A DNA stretch of 64,000 nt from DATKDP01 sp035546335 (GCA_035546335.1 DATKDP010000053.1:1-64000), one strand, 5' to 3'; positions 17,277-26,383 are shown, counted from the stretch's first letter. Made by a program: numbers and translations. Notes: generated from the sequence alone by a model not told the origin.

Positions 17277-19682
17277 ATGAATCGTCCTCTCGATCGGAAT
17301 CATTTCGAAGCGCTCGCCCTTTCCAATACGATGAGCCGAGACGCCCCCACGTTTCCCCCGTTCGCCATTCTTCTCGTGCTCGGCGGTCTGACGGTCTCTC
17401 TGTCTGCCGCCGTGGTAGACCGCCATCTGCTGGCGGGGCCGCGGAGCGAGCTGATCTCCGTCGGCCCGGCTCGCGTCGTTGCGAGCGACGGGGGCATGTT
17501 CCTCGTGCACGGACAACGAATCACGACCGCAGGAATCAATCTCGACGAAGGGGAGCCGATCCGAGGCGCCGACGGGTATGCCGTCGGCTGGAGCGACGGA
17601 TGGATGATCATCCGCTCGAGCTTTCACGAAGAGATTTCGATCCTGCATCTCGACGAAGACGGCGTGCTCGAGCCATACCTGGACCTGCCGCGCGCCGGAG
17701 ACTTGCTCGGTGCGGCGTCGCGTGCAGGGCGAATCGCGATGGTCGAGAGGGTTTACGAACAGCAGGGGAGCACGATCTGGATCACGGTCGCCGGCGACGA
17801 GGGAATGGTGCGCCGTTCACGGCTGGGCAGGCTCGATGAGGGCGTCATCAAACCGTTGGGCGACGGCTTTCTCGTCGTCACGACCATCAGAGCGTCGTCC
17901 GACGCTCACCTTCTCCACGCGTGGAGCCTCGATGCCGACGGCAGGCCGTTGCACCTCGAGGAAATCGGTCAGACCGGATACGTGCTGAATCTCGCGGTGG
18001 CGACGAACGGCCATCACGCCATCCTGGCCACGACGGGACTATTCGAGGCCACCGTTCGCGTCATCGGCCCGACACTCGAGGCCACGACTCCGATCATCAT
18101 CCCCGCACCTCCCGGGACCGACCTGACTCGACTCTTCCCGTTGCCGATGGACGAGCAATTCCTCGTCTCCTATGGGATGCGAACCGGCGGGGTCACCGAG
18201 GAGCGAGCGATGATCGTCAACAATGAGGGAACGGTCGTGAGTGACGGAAGTGCCGATCCAATCGCCGCCGGAGATCGCTCCGGGCAGCACTACCTCGTGA
18301 TGCGTCCATGGGGAGATGCCGGTCTTGCGGAGGACGATCCGAGGCGGATCGTGACAGCGCTTCAGATGAAGGGGCGGCTGTACCAGCCGGCGCACTCGAT
18401 CCGGACAGTCGTCTCCGGAGACGTCACTCTTGCCTCGTTCCGCTACTCGCAGTCGTACTTTTACCAGCAGCCGGGAGGCAGAGCGTTCGTCCGTTTCGAT
18501 GGAGACGGAACGCCCATCGATCACGAGCCGCAGTCGTTCCCGGGCGAGATCGTATTCGCAATGCCCGAAGGGTTCGCATTCCTGTCCATGGAAGGGGGTG
18601 TGATCCGCATGCGGCGACTCGGACTGCGGGACGGCCTGATCGCCGAACCGGTGACACTGGCGGAAGCTCCAGGCGCGCGGGCGCTTGCCGCGGACGCGAC
18701 CGCACACGATTTCCTCGTCGTGTGGGCAACCAGGGACGAGATCGTCTGGTCGCGGTTCAACCTGGAGGGAATGCCGCTGCAGGCGACGCCATCGCGGAGA
18801 TCACGAGGAAAGACACGGACGAATTCCGTGATGGATATCAGCCGGCACGGCGGGGTGCGACTCCTGCTCGTGTATGACACCGATCCTTGCTGGCTGAGCC
18901 CCTGTGTCGAGTCCGATCTGTACGAATCGCTCGCGCTCGACCAAGACGGCGAGCCGATCGGCCCCCTGCATCAGCTCGATGTCCGTCCGGACGTGCGGGC
19001 GGCCGGTCTCCCTGACGGTACCTGGGCAGTGCCCGTCTCCCGGTCGCGCGAGGGCTCGGTGATGCATCTGGCACGAGACGGGGCATTTCTCGGAGTCGTC
19101 TCCCATCCGATGCTTTCGAATCTAACCGATCTCGCGCCAACACCGCTCGGGTGGAAGGCGATCGCGGAGGACCCCCTGCGTCTGGTCGAAGTCAATGGGC
19201 TCGATGCACCGGTTCGCCTGACTGGACTCCATGACATGAGCTCTCCAACATTCGGCTTTGGACGGTGGCTCGCATTCCTGGATGCCGCGGGATTCGAACC
19301 GACGCCGGTCCCCTGGAACGGACGGATCGAGACTCTCCAGGGCGACCTCTCCATCCGACTCAGAGACGTCGGTCGCGACGCTCTCGAACGACGGATTCGG
19401 ATCGAGGTGACGAACGAGGGAGCAACCGTCGCCAGCGATATCTCGGTCACTGCCTCAGACTTTCTCGTCTACTTCGGGCCGTTCCGGCGCAGCACCGGAA
19501 CGATCGCGTCCCTCGAGCCGGGACAGACCGCATTCATCTCGGCGGCCGTCCGCTCCACTCGGCCGGATCTGAGTTTCCTCGTCGTGTCGAGCGGCATCGA
19601 AGACGGCGATGTCGAGGACAACCGTGCCCTTCTGTCCTCCGCCACGCCGGTCTCACGGCGCCGCGCGGTGGGAAGAGACTGA
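17277..19682 (+). CDS. Large secreted protein of unknown function, probably propeller-like
   Basis: 801 residues. The ATG at 17331 may be the true start, because the signal sequence (FAILLVLGGLTVSLSAAVV) follows it directly. The mature part is beta-rich with loosely repeated blades (for example DGFLVVTTIRASSDAHLLHA, HDFLVVWATRDEIVWSRFNL). Near residues 680-790 a CARDB-like Ig fold appears to carry a new-blade motif (RIEVTNEGATVASDISVTAS, LEPGQTAFISAAV). No catalytic motif is recognised. Similar secreted propellers with CARDB ends are common in Acidobacteriota (family impression, not searched). Confidence 0.75.
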   Translation: MNRPLDRNHFEALALSNTMSRDAPTFPPFAILLVLGGLTVSLSAAVVDRHLLAGPRSELISVGPARVVASDGGMFLVHGQRITTAGINLDEGEPIRGADGYAVGWSDGWMIIRSSFHEEISILHLDEDGVLEPYLDLPRAGDLLGAASRAGRIAMVERVYEQQGSTIWITVAGDEGMVRRSRLGRLDEGVIKPLGDGFLVVTTIRASSDAHLLHAWSLDADGRPLHLEEIGQTGYVLNLAVATNGHHAILATTGLFEATVRVIGPTLEATTPIIIPAPPGTDLTRLFPLPMDEQFLVSYGMRTGGVTEERAMIVNNEGTVVSDGSADPIAAGDRSGQHYLVMRPWGDAGLAEDDPRRIVTALQMKGRLYQPAHSIRTVVSGDVTLASFRYSQSYFYQQPGGRAFVRFDGDGTPIDHEPQSFPGEIVFAMPEGFAFLSMEGGVIRMRRLGLRDGLIAEPVTLAEAPGARALAADATAHDFLVVWATRDEIVWSRFNLEGMPLQATPSRRSRGKTRTNSVMDISRHGGVRLLLVYDTDPCWLSPCVESDLYESLALDQDGEPIGPLHQLDVRPDVRAAGLPDGTWAVPVSRSREGSVMHLARDGAFLGVVSHPMLSNLTDLAPTPLGWKAIAEDPLRLVEVNGLDAPVRLTGLHDMSSPTFGFGRWLAFLDAAGFEPTPVPWNGRIETLQGDLSIRLRDVGRDALERRIRIEVTNEGATVASDISVTASDFLVYFGPFRRSTGTIASLEPGQTAFISAAVRSTRPDLSFLVVSSGIEDGDVEDNRALLSSATPVSRRRAVGRD

Positions 19683-19877
19683 AACACTGCTTTGCTCGAA
19701 GCGCACTCCACTCAATGAATTCGCTCAGGAGGACTCTGGATGGCGGACCAGCTCCCGAACGGACGTTTACCTGCACGCACCAAGCCCGACTCGAGGTTTC
19801 TTTGATTCTGAATTCTTCACTCGCCCATCACAGGCCGCACACACCGGAAACAAAGCGGCGACTGTGAGGGGTTGAAA
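19683..19877. other. Short intergenic spacer
   Basis: No gene or repeat recognised between the secreted protein and the brnT pseudogene. Confidence 0.4.
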
Positions 19878-19883
19878 TAGAAT
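19878..19883 (+). promoter_or_regulatory. -10 hexamer TAGAAT of the brnT promoter
   Basis: One mismatch from TATAAT and exactly six bases before the GTG of brnT, the same geometry as at 1014 and 20935. This would give a leaderless transcript. No -35 is clear. Confidence 0.45.
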
Positions 19884-19889
19884 GATCAC

Positions 19890-20165
19890 GTGACCTATGA
19901 GTGGGACTCCGAGAAGGCAGAGGCGAATCTTCGAAAGCACGGTGTTTCGTTTGCTGAGGCGGCCTCGGTTTTTCTCGACTCTTTGTCGTTGACGTAACCC
20001 GATCCTGACCATTCCGTCGGAGAGATGCGTTTCATCATGTTCGGGGAATCAGGTGCGGGTCGCATCCTGGTCGTCTCACATCAGGAGCTTGGCGAGGGCC
20101 ACATCCGAATCATCAGCGCAAGGCGAGCGACACGGAAAGAGAGACATGGCTACGAAGAAGAATGA
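19890..20165 (+). pseudogene. brnT: BrnT-family toxin broken by an in-frame stop
   Basis: GTG start, then VTYEWDSEKAEANLRKHGVS and FAEAASVFLDSLSLT, the standard BrnT beginning. A TAA at 19995-19997 interrupts where the family has an aromatic residue (TAC or TAT to TAA, one base). The same frame then continues with PDPDHSVGEMRFIMFGESG, GRILVVSHQE and the hallmark IRIISARRATRKERHGYEE, ending at a TGA that overlaps brnA by 20 bases. So the frame is otherwise intact, 91 codons. BrnT is a ribonuclease toxin of the RelE fold; this copy would be inactive unless the stop is suppressed. Confidence 0.85.
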
Positions 20166-20376
20166 CAACGATGAGCTTCGAAAAGAGTACGATCTCAGCA
20201 ACCTGACAGGTGGGATCCGCGGGAAGTACGTCGAGCAAGCGAGGGCAGGCAGCAATCTCGTTCTCCTGGAACCTGATGTCGCCCGTGCCTTCCCGACCGC
20301 GGAGGCGGTCAACCAGGCTCTTCGAATGCTCGTAAAGGTGGCTGAGATTGCCACAACCAGCTCTGACGATCGCTGA
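20146..20376 (+). CDS. brnA: BrnA-type antitoxin
   Basis: 76 residues: a charged start, then LRKEYDLSNLTGGIRGKYVE, AGSNLVLLEPDVARAFPTAE and AVNQALRMLVKVAE. This is the usual partner of BrnT, with a ribbon-helix-helix-like DNA-binding part that represses the operon. Intact, unlike its toxin. A longer upstream reading to 20053 overlaps the brnT frame and is rejected. Confidence 0.8.
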   Translation: MATKKNDNDELRKEYDLSNLTGGIRGKYVEQARAGSNLVLLEPDVARAFPTAEAVNQALRMLVKVAEIATTSSDDR

Positions 20377-20438
20377 GAGCTCGCTCGTGCCGCGGAATCC
20401 GCGCGAGCGCTGCGATCTGCCCTAGTGTCGTGTCCAGC

Positions 20439-20596
20439 CTAAAAACGTGGGTCCCTTGCGGCGGCGGCGAGCCGTCTGCGTCGTTGCCGCTCCTCGCCGA
20501 TGAACCCGCATCGCCTCGTCGCGGCGGCGCGGTCGTGCCACGCGTCGCTGCGGTCGTACGCGGCATAGTGATGCCGGTGTCGAGGATGACCGCCAT
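20439..20596 (-). pseudogene. Frameshifted, truncated PIN toxin (vapC remnant)
   Basis: The reverse strand starts as a normal PIN toxin (MAVILDTG at 20596) five bases after the vapB stop. It then continues in another frame as HHYAAYDRSDAWHDRAAA, which fits the canonical N-terminal PIN helix. After that the sequence loses similarity and stops at 20439. So the toxin has a frameshift near codon 9 and no C-terminal half. Confidence 0.75.
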
Positions 20597-20601
20597 CCGA
20601 A

Positions 20602-20832
20602 TCAGTCCTGACCAAATCGGGATCCGCGCAGGATCTCTTCGGCCTTTTCCGCAGTGTCCGTTTGACCACTCTCGAATCCTCTGACGCCCGGTGGAAGCGG
20701 GCGCGTCCCGTGAGAGAGATGGTTTCTCAGCGCTGCCCGAATGACCTCGGCCATCGGGACCTTCTGCCGCTTCGCCTCGAGCTTCAGAAGAACTTCGAGG
20801 TCGGCCTCGAGATGGATCGTCGTTCGTTTCAC
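20602..20832 (-). CDS. Ribbon-helix-helix antitoxin (VapB/CopG type)
   Basis: 76 residues. MKRTTIHLEADLEVLLKLEA followed by KRQKVPMAEVIRAALRNHL is a canonical ribbon-helix-helix, and the C-terminal part is the toxin-binding tail. GTG start at 20832. It is intact, but the downstream toxin gene is broken, so it survives as a solitary antitoxin. A TAACAT hexamer lies seven bases upstream of the GTG, which again suggests a leaderless mRNA. Confidence 0.82.
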   Translation of the reverse strand: MKRTTIHLEADLEVLLKLEAKRQKVPMAEVIRAALRNHLSHGTRPLPPGVRGFESGQTDTAEKAEEILRGSRFGQD

Positions 20833-20911
20833 GATGTATATGTTAACCTCGCAGTCGAGCTTCTGCTGTCCCCCTCAACATCCCATCCCGGATTCGGGCT
20901 TCCCTTCGAGC

Positions 20912-20940
20912 TTGACGAAGTAGCTACCAGGAGCTACATT
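20912..20940 (+). promoter_or_regulatory. Promoter and operator of the Phd/PIN pair at 20947
   Basis: TTGACG at 20912-20917, a 17-base spacer and TACATT at 20935-20940; the GTG start codon follows after six bases. Between the boxes lies the inverted repeat GTAGCT-N6-AGCTAC (20920-20937), ideally placed for autorepression by the antitoxin. Confidence 0.65.
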
Positions 20941-20946
20941 TATCGC

Positions 20947-21234
20947 GTGCGGAGTGTCGGCATCAAGGTGCTCAAGAACAAGCTGAGTGAGTACATCCGG
21001 CTCGCCTCGCAGGGTGAGACGGTCCTCGTCACCGATCGCGACCGGGTGGTTGCGGAGATCACTGCACCGAGACAGGGACGCCCCGAGTCGGTGACGGATG
21101 CGGTCCTGGCGGAAGCCGTGAGAAAAGGGTGGGTGACGCCGCCTCTCGTTCGGCACACACCGTCTGAAAGGAAACCGGTCGCGGCGCTGAAAGAGATCCT
21201 GGCCGAGCTCGAACAGCAGAGAGAGGATCGTTGA
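20947..21234 (+). CDS. Phd/YefM-type antitoxin
   Basis: 95 residues from the GTG at 20947, which begins exactly where the promoter predicts transcription to start. VGIKVLKNKLSEYIRLASQG followed by ETVLVTDRDRVVAEI is the Phd/YefM fold. The C-terminus (AALKEILAELEQQRED) is a charged helix that would bind the toxin. The stop TGA overlaps the TTG of the PIN gene (TTGA). A longer open frame to 20662 runs back over the promoter and is not used. Confidence 0.85.
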   Translation: MRSVGIKVLKNKLSEYIRLASQGETVLVTDRDRVVAEITAPRQGRPESVTDAVLAEAVRKGWVTPPLVRHTPSERKPVAALKEILAELEQQREDR

Positions 21235-21617
21235 TTTACCTCGATACATCCGTCGCCCTGGCGGAGCTCTTCGCCGAAGATCGTCATCCACCGCTGAACT
21301 TCTGGGAACAGGATCTCGTTTCGAGCAGACTTCTCGAGTACGAGCTGTGGAACGCAGTCCATCGCCGCCGGCTGCAGAAATCACATGGGGAATCCGCCCG
21401 GCGCGTCGTCGAGTCGATTGCGATCGCCGAGCTTTCGCGGGAAATCCTGCAGCGCGCCACCGAACCGTTTCCTCGACCGGTCAGAACCCTCGATGCGATG
21501 CATCTGTCGACACTCCTGTTTCTGCGAGACCAGGGAATCGACATCGGGCTCGCCGCCTACGATCGCAGGATGATCGAGTCCGCTGGGCGGCTCGAGATTC
21601 CGGTCGTCGAATGCTGA
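21231..21617 (+). CDS. PIN-domain ribonuclease toxin (VapC family)
   Basis: 128 residues, starting at TTG overlapping the antitoxin stop. PIN acids are in place: Asp in IYLDTSVALAELF near 5, Glu in LLEYELWNAVHRR near 41, Asp in RTLDAMHLST near 90, and Asp in LAAYDRRM near 110. Complete, so this is the one full TA pair in the cluster. Its target RNA is not predictable from sequence. Confidence 0.87.
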   Translation: MIYLDTSVALAELFAEDRHPPLNFWEQDLVSSRLLEYELWNAVHRRRLQKSHGESARRVVESIAIAELSREILQRATEPFPRPVRTLDAMHLSTLLFLRDQGIDIGLAAYDRRMIESAGRLEIPVVEC

Positions 21618-21629
21618 GTGTTGCCGCCA

Positions 21630-21647
21630 GGGCGGTTGACACCGCCC
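21630..21647. promoter_or_regulatory. Hairpin GGGCGGT-TGAC-ACCGCCC upstream of the glyoxylate operon
   Basis: A perfect 7-base stem with a 4-base loop, 13 bases after the PIN gene. A TTGACA at 21636-21641 lies inside it, so it may combine a terminator-like stem with a -35 box or operator. No T-run or clear -10 is visible. Confidence 0.35.
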
Positions 21648-21719
21648 GGCATGGTTCTGGAACATGATCAGCAACCGGCAGGACGGAAGCAGTTCTCACC
21701 TGACCACCGAAAGGACTGA

Positions 21720-23615
21720 ATGCCAGGACAGCTCGAGTTTCGCAACAGTACCCTCCGGACATACGACGACGTCTATACCCCCGAGGCGCTGCGCGCGCTC
21801 GAGGCACTCGCGCCGCTCGACGAGGATCGCCGGAGCCTGATGGCCAGGCGTATCGAGCTCCGCTCCGAACGGGCGCGCGCGCGGCGACGGATCGAGCTCC
21901 TCGATCCCGATTCGATCATCCCCCGGACGGGCATCAGCGTTCGCGATGCGCGCGCGGGGGACTTCGACGGAAGCGAGATCCCCCACGACCTCCAGCGGCA
22001 ATGGATCCAGGGGACGGGCCCCGCCACCCGTCCTCGGGGATCCACCGCGGAGGGATTGCGCAACGTCGCGTACGCACTCCTCTCCGGCGCCGACGGCTGG
22101 ATGTTCGACGGCGAAGACGCGCTGGGGCAGATCGATACGATGTCGCTCGACAACCTCCGCAACCTCAGGCTCGCGTTTGCGCGCGACCCGCTTTTCATGA
22201 ACGTTGCCGAGGACGTCGCGGGAGAGATGAACCGCTGGGCGGCGGATTTCGTCGGACACGCGATCATCGACGACTGGAAAAAGCAGCTCGATTTCACGAC
22301 GCGAATCTTTCGCGCGCGCGGACTTCATCTCGACGACCGTCACATCCGTCTGCGCGGAGGCGCCGGCTTCTCCGCGTCGATCACCGATCTCGTCCTCTAC
22401 GTAGCGAACGTTCACGAGCAGCTTCGCAGGGAAGGGCGCTCCATCGTCCTCTACCTCCCGAAGATTCAGACCGCCGAGGAGGCCGCACTCTGGAACGACA
22501 TGCTCCTCGCCCTCGAGACTCACCTCGGCCTGCCGACCGGCACGATCAAGGTCTACGTTCTCGTCGAACAGATCGAGGAATCGTTCCAGCTCATGGAGAT
22601 CCGGGCGGCTCTCGGCGGCCACTTCGTCGGATACAACACCGGCCGCTGGGACTACATCAACAGCGTCGCCGATGCGCTCTGGTGGGACAACACCTTCGTC
22701 AATCCCAACATCGACGCCATCGGGATGACATACGGCTACATGCGAACCTACGAAGACCGGGTGCGACGCGCCGTCAACACTCCCGACCGCAACGGGCGCT
22801 TCGCACTGTGGCAGGGAGGCATGGAACCGAACATCCCGGTCGGCTCCAAAGAGGGCGTCGAGGCCGGCATGAAGAAAGCCGTGGCCGGAGCGGAGCGCGA
22901 ACAGCGTGAAGGGGCGAGCGGCAAGTGGGTCGCGCACTGGAAGATGGTGCACATCGTTCGTCCGGTATGGGAGAAAGCCGGCGAAGCGAACCAGCTCGGA
23001 CGGAGCTTTCCACCGCTCACCTACTCGGCCTCCGATGCGGAGGCGCTGACCCTTCTCGAGCCGGCGGAGCGCACCGTTCGCGGGGCTCGCGATCTGCTGA
23101 GCGTGGCGCTCCAATACGGCAACGCATTCGGGCGCGGCTTTCAGGCCGCGGCCCTCAAGCCTGCCGACTTCTTCGGAAACGACGACGTCCTCTACCTGAT
23201 GGAAGACATGGCGACCGGCGAGATCCGCGTGAGCATCCTGTGGGAGTGGCTGCACAAGAACGCGCGATTCACCAAAGACGACCCGGAAACGGGAGTCAAC
23301 GAAGGGGATTCGTTCACCCTCGATCTCTTCGAGCGCCTGCTCGACGAGGAGTACGCCAAGCTCCAGAACGCCGGCAATCGCGACGTTCATGACGACTCGA
23401 AGCCGACCACCCTTCCGATCGCCAGAGAGATCGTCGAAGCCTGCGTGACGAACGACGTGAAAGTTTCCTGGTACATCGATCTGCTGAATCTCAATCTGAA
23501 CAACGAAGACCCTGGGAAGGCGCGACAGCGAATCAGCCGCTACCTCGAAGCTTTCGAGAGCGACGGCATCCGAATTACGGAGAACCTCGACTTCAGCGAA
23601 GGAACAGAATCATGA
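21720..23615 (+). CDS. Malate synthase
   Basis: 631 residues. The enzyme condenses glyoxylate with acetyl-CoA to malate. Family blocks are visible: TAEGLRNVAYALLSGADGWM with FDGEDALGQ (substrate and Mg site region), the acidic IVLYLPKIQTAEEA, YVLVEQIEESFQLMEIRAAL, and the C-terminal ALQYGNAFGRGFQ-type segment. A GAAAGGAC ribosome site precedes the ATG. The stop overlaps the isocitrate lyase ATG (ATGA), so both glyoxylate-shunt enzymes are made together for growth on acetate or fatty acids. Near the length of malate synthase A, but the class is uncertain. Confidence 0.9.
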   Translation: MPGQLEFRNSTLRTYDDVYTPEALRALEALAPLDEDRRSLMARRIELRSERARARRRIELLDPDSIIPRTGISVRDARAGDFDGSEIPHDLQRQWIQGTGPATRPRGSTAEGLRNVAYALLSGADGWMFDGEDALGQIDTMSLDNLRNLRLAFARDPLFMNVAEDVAGEMNRWAADFVGHAIIDDWKKQLDFTTRIFRARGLHLDDRHIRLRGGAGFSASITDLVLYVANVHEQLRREGRSIVLYLPKIQTAEEAALWNDMLLALETHLGLPTGTIKVYVLVEQIEESFQLMEIRAALGGHFVGYNTGRWDYINSVADALWWDNTFVNPNIDAIGMTYGYMRTYEDRVRRAVNTPDRNGRFALWQGGMEPNIPVGSKEGVEAGMKKAVAGAEREQREGASGKWVAHWKMVHIVRPVWEKAGEANQLGRSFPPLTYSASDAEALTLLEPAERTVRGARDLLSVALQYGNAFGRGFQAAALKPADFFGNDDVLYLMEDMATGEIRVSILWEWLHKNARFTKDDPETGVNEGDSFTLDLFERLLDEEYAKLQNAGNRDVHDDSKPTTLPIAREIVEACVTNDVKVSWYIDLLNLNLNNEDPGKARQRISRYLEAFESDGIRITENLDFSEGTES

Positions 23616-25915
23616 AATCGTTCGACGAAGAAGTCTCGGAGACTCGAACGTGGTTCGACAGCCCGCGCTTCGAAGGAATCATCCGCCTCTACTCCGCACG
23701 ACAGGTCGTCGAGCAGCGCGGCACGATTCCCAACGACTATCCGGTTGCACGCGAAGCCGCGATCGCCTTCTTCGCGAGGCTGCGGGAGCTCTTCGCCGGG
23801 AGGAAGCCGATCACCACCTTCGGCCCCTATTCACCCGGCCAGGCGGTCGCAATCAAACGCCTCGGGATCGAGGGCATCTACCTCGGCGGATGGGCGACTT
23901 CGGCCAGAGGATCGCTCGACGAGGATCCCGGGCCCGACCTGGCAAGCTACCCCCTCAGCCAGGTCCCGGGCGAGGCCGCGGTGATCGTGCGCGCCCTGCT
24001 GACTGCCGATCGGAACCAGCAGTACCTCCGCTCGCGGATGACGGAACAGGAGCGAGCTTCGTCTCCGGCGTACGACTACCGGCCGTTCATCATCGCCGAC
24101 GCCGATACCGGTCACGGTGGCGATCCGCACGTGCGCAACCTGATTCGCCGATTCGTCGAGGCGGGCGTCGCCGGTTATCACATCGAAGACCAGCGGCCGG
24201 GCGCGAAGAAATGCGGCCACCAGGGCGGCAAGGTGCTCGTCCCGGTGGACGAGCAGATCAAGCGGCTCAACGCGGCGCGTTTTCAGCTCGACGTGATGAG
24301 AGTGCCCGGACTCATCGTTGCGCGGACCGACGCCGAGGCTGCCTCGCTGCTCGAGGGACGGGGAGACGAGCGGGATCATCCATTCATCCTCGGGGCGACG
24401 AGCGTGAATGGTCCGACCTACAAAATCTCGTACCTCGCGCTCCTGAAGCGCTTCCACGAGCTCGGTGTCGCCGAGATCAACGGCCATCTGCTCTATTCGA
24501 TCCCGGAAGAGGAGTACCAGGCTGCAGAAACATGGCTCGACCGCTCGGGAATCGAGAGCGTCGTGAGGGAACAAGCCGCGGCGCTCGACGCCGGAGCGAT
24601 CACCGTCGATCAGGCTCTATCGATCGCCGAGGGGCGACTGGTCGACGCATGGGAAGCGGAAGCGGGGCTCGAGACCTATGGCAAGGCGATTGCGGATGTC
24701 ATCGAGTTTCAGAACAGTGAGGGTGAAGAGCTCGAGATGACGGCTGACGCGTGGCGCGAGTTTGCGGTGACGGCTTCATTTACGACGGCCCGCCGCAAGG
24801 CGCGCGAGCTCGGCATCAACATCATCTGGGATCCCGAGCACCCCAAGACCCCGGATGGGTTCTACCAGTTGCGCGGGGGCATCCCATGCGCGATCGCCCG
24901 ATCGCTGGCGGTGGCTCCCTTCTGCGACATCATCTGGATGGAGACGAAGACGGCGAATCTCGAGGAGGCGCGCGAGTTCGCCGATGCCATCCATGCGAAG
25001 TTTCCGGAAAAGATGCTCGCCTACAACCTCTCCCCTTCCTTCAACTGGGACACCACAGGAATGAGCGATGAGGACATGCGCGCATTTCCGGAGGAGCTGG
25101 GGAAGATGGGCTTCGTGTTCAACTTCATCACCTACGGGGGCCATCAGATCGACGGCGTCGCGGCGGAGGAGTTCGCGACGGCGCTCCGGCAGGACGGCAT
25201 GCTCGCCCTGGCGAGACTTCAGAGAAAAATCCGGCTGATCGATTCTCCTTACAAGACGCCGCAGACGCTCGTCGGGGGTCCTCGTCTGGATGGTGCACTC
25301 GCCGCCTCTTCCGGCCGGACCGCGACCACGAAGGCGATGGGCAAGGGATCGACCCAGCATCAGCATCTCGTGCAGACGGAGGTCCCGAAGAAACTGCTGG
25401 AAGGGTGGCTCGACATGTGGCGGGAGCACTACCGGATCGACGAGCCGCTGAAGGTCGACCTTCGCCCGCAGCGCGCCGGATCCGAGCTGCTCGAGCTGAG
25501 CATTCTCGGAGAGGGTGGAAGCAAGCGAGCGAACGTGATCTTCGCGCCGATCCTCGATCGCCGCGACCGGAGCATCCTCTCGGTTCGCGACCAGCACACG
25601 TTCGACGAGGCGCTGCGCAAGAAGCGTCTGATGACGCTGATCCACCTCTATCTCGTGCACCGCTACAGGGCGGACTCGGTGCATTACGTCACACCGACCC
25701 AGGACAACATGTACCAGACCGAGCGGATGAAGGCGCACGGCATCTTCAGCGAAGTGAACACCGAGATCGGCGAGATCATCGTGACCGAAGTGGACAAGGC
25801 GCGTGTCAAGGAGCTGCTCGCCCCCGACCGGGAGACGCTCTGGAAACTGATCCGCAAAGAAGAGCCGCCCGGCGGACGCACACTGCGAGGCCAGACCCTG
25901 CAGACCGCCTCGTAG
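23612..25915 (+). CDS. aceA: Isocitrate lyase, long form
   Basis: 767 residues, longer than E. coli AceA (about 430) and like the long AceA2-type enzymes. The family signature KKCGHQGGKVLVP is clear near residue 195, with the preceding ADADTGHGGDPHVRNLIRRF Mg-site region and VAGYHIEDQRPGAKKCG. A later region (NLSPSFNWDTTG, VFNFITYGGHQIDG) completes the TIM-barrel. The enzyme splits isocitrate to succinate and glyoxylate, feeding the malate synthase it overlaps. The C-terminal 180 residues form the extra domain of long isoforms. Confidence 0.93.
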   Translation: MKSFDEEVSETRTWFDSPRFEGIIRLYSARQVVEQRGTIPNDYPVAREAAIAFFARLRELFAGRKPITTFGPYSPGQAVAIKRLGIEGIYLGGWATSARGSLDEDPGPDLASYPLSQVPGEAAVIVRALLTADRNQQYLRSRMTEQERASSPAYDYRPFIIADADTGHGGDPHVRNLIRRFVEAGVAGYHIEDQRPGAKKCGHQGGKVLVPVDEQIKRLNAARFQLDVMRVPGLIVARTDAEAASLLEGRGDERDHPFILGATSVNGPTYKISYLALLKRFHELGVAEINGHLLYSIPEEEYQAAETWLDRSGIESVVREQAAALDAGAITVDQALSIAEGRLVDAWEAEAGLETYGKAIADVIEFQNSEGEELEMTADAWREFAVTASFTTARRKARELGINIIWDPEHPKTPDGFYQLRGGIPCAIARSLAVAPFCDIIWMETKTANLEEAREFADAIHAKFPEKMLAYNLSPSFNWDTTGMSDEDMRAFPEELGKMGFVFNFITYGGHQIDGVAAEEFATALRQDGMLALARLQRKIRLIDSPYKTPQTLVGGPRLDGALAASSGRTATTKAMGKGSTQHQHLVQTEVPKKLLEGWLDMWREHYRIDEPLKVDLRPQRAGSELLELSILGEGGSKRANVIFAPILDRRDRSILSVRDQHTFDEALRKKRLMTLIHLYLVHRYRADSVHYVTPTQDNMYQTERMKAHGIFSEVNTEIGEIIVTEVDKARVKELLAPDRETLWKLIRKEEPPGGRTLRGQTLQTAS

Positions 25916-26049
25916 CTGGGTGGCTAGGGTTCTTGATCAAGAAATTTGATTGCACATGAGCCGCATTTTTCAGGCGGCCAATTTCTGTTCGCCGGCAAAG
26001 CGAGCGACCGGGCGAAGCTTGCGGGATTCGGGCGGCGCTGGGGAAACTT

Positions 26050-26313
26050 CCAGTCCCGGAGGGACCGTTGAAAATAGCCCGGGACGGAGTCCCGGGTTGC
26101 GTAACGTGCGGGACCATCCAGTCCCGTAGGGACGGTTGAAGCAGCCAGCCACCATTTCCGGATGTGCCATGGTGTGTGTCCGCAAATCGGCGACGTCATC
26201 CCGGGCGGTCAACCGTCCCTACGGGACTGATGGTGCCTTCGTGTCGGCGCACTACCCGGGACTTCGTCCTGGACTTCGTCCCGGGCTATTTTCAATCGTC
26301 CCTTCGGGACTGG
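26050..26313. repeat. Composite inverted repeat with paired CAGTCCC-GGGAC units
   Basis: The left arm has units at 26050-26096 and 26118-26140; the right arm has their reverse complements at 26209-26233 and 26255-26313. The units centre on TCCCGNAGGGA hairpins and on AAAATAGCCCGGGAC. The whole structure is about 264 bases with a unique middle of about 70 bases. Confidence 0.75.
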
Positions 26314-26383
26314 GTTTTGTCCGGCATCTTCAAGCGCACGGCTGCATCGTGCAGCCACAGGTCCGTGCCGTCATCCTCTCCCC

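Noticed and set aside
14593..17280. Long open frame on the plus strand opposite kinase 3
   Set aside because: Antisense mirror of a GC-rich real gene; composition is arginine-rich and has no domain.
19995..19997. TAA in brnT as a recoded codon
   Set aside because: No known bacterial recoding of UAA and no hairpin; a point mutation is simpler.
25930..25943. TTCTTGATCAAGAA as terminator of the glyoxylate operon
   Set aside because: AT-rich 14-base palindrome without loop or T-run; too weak to call.
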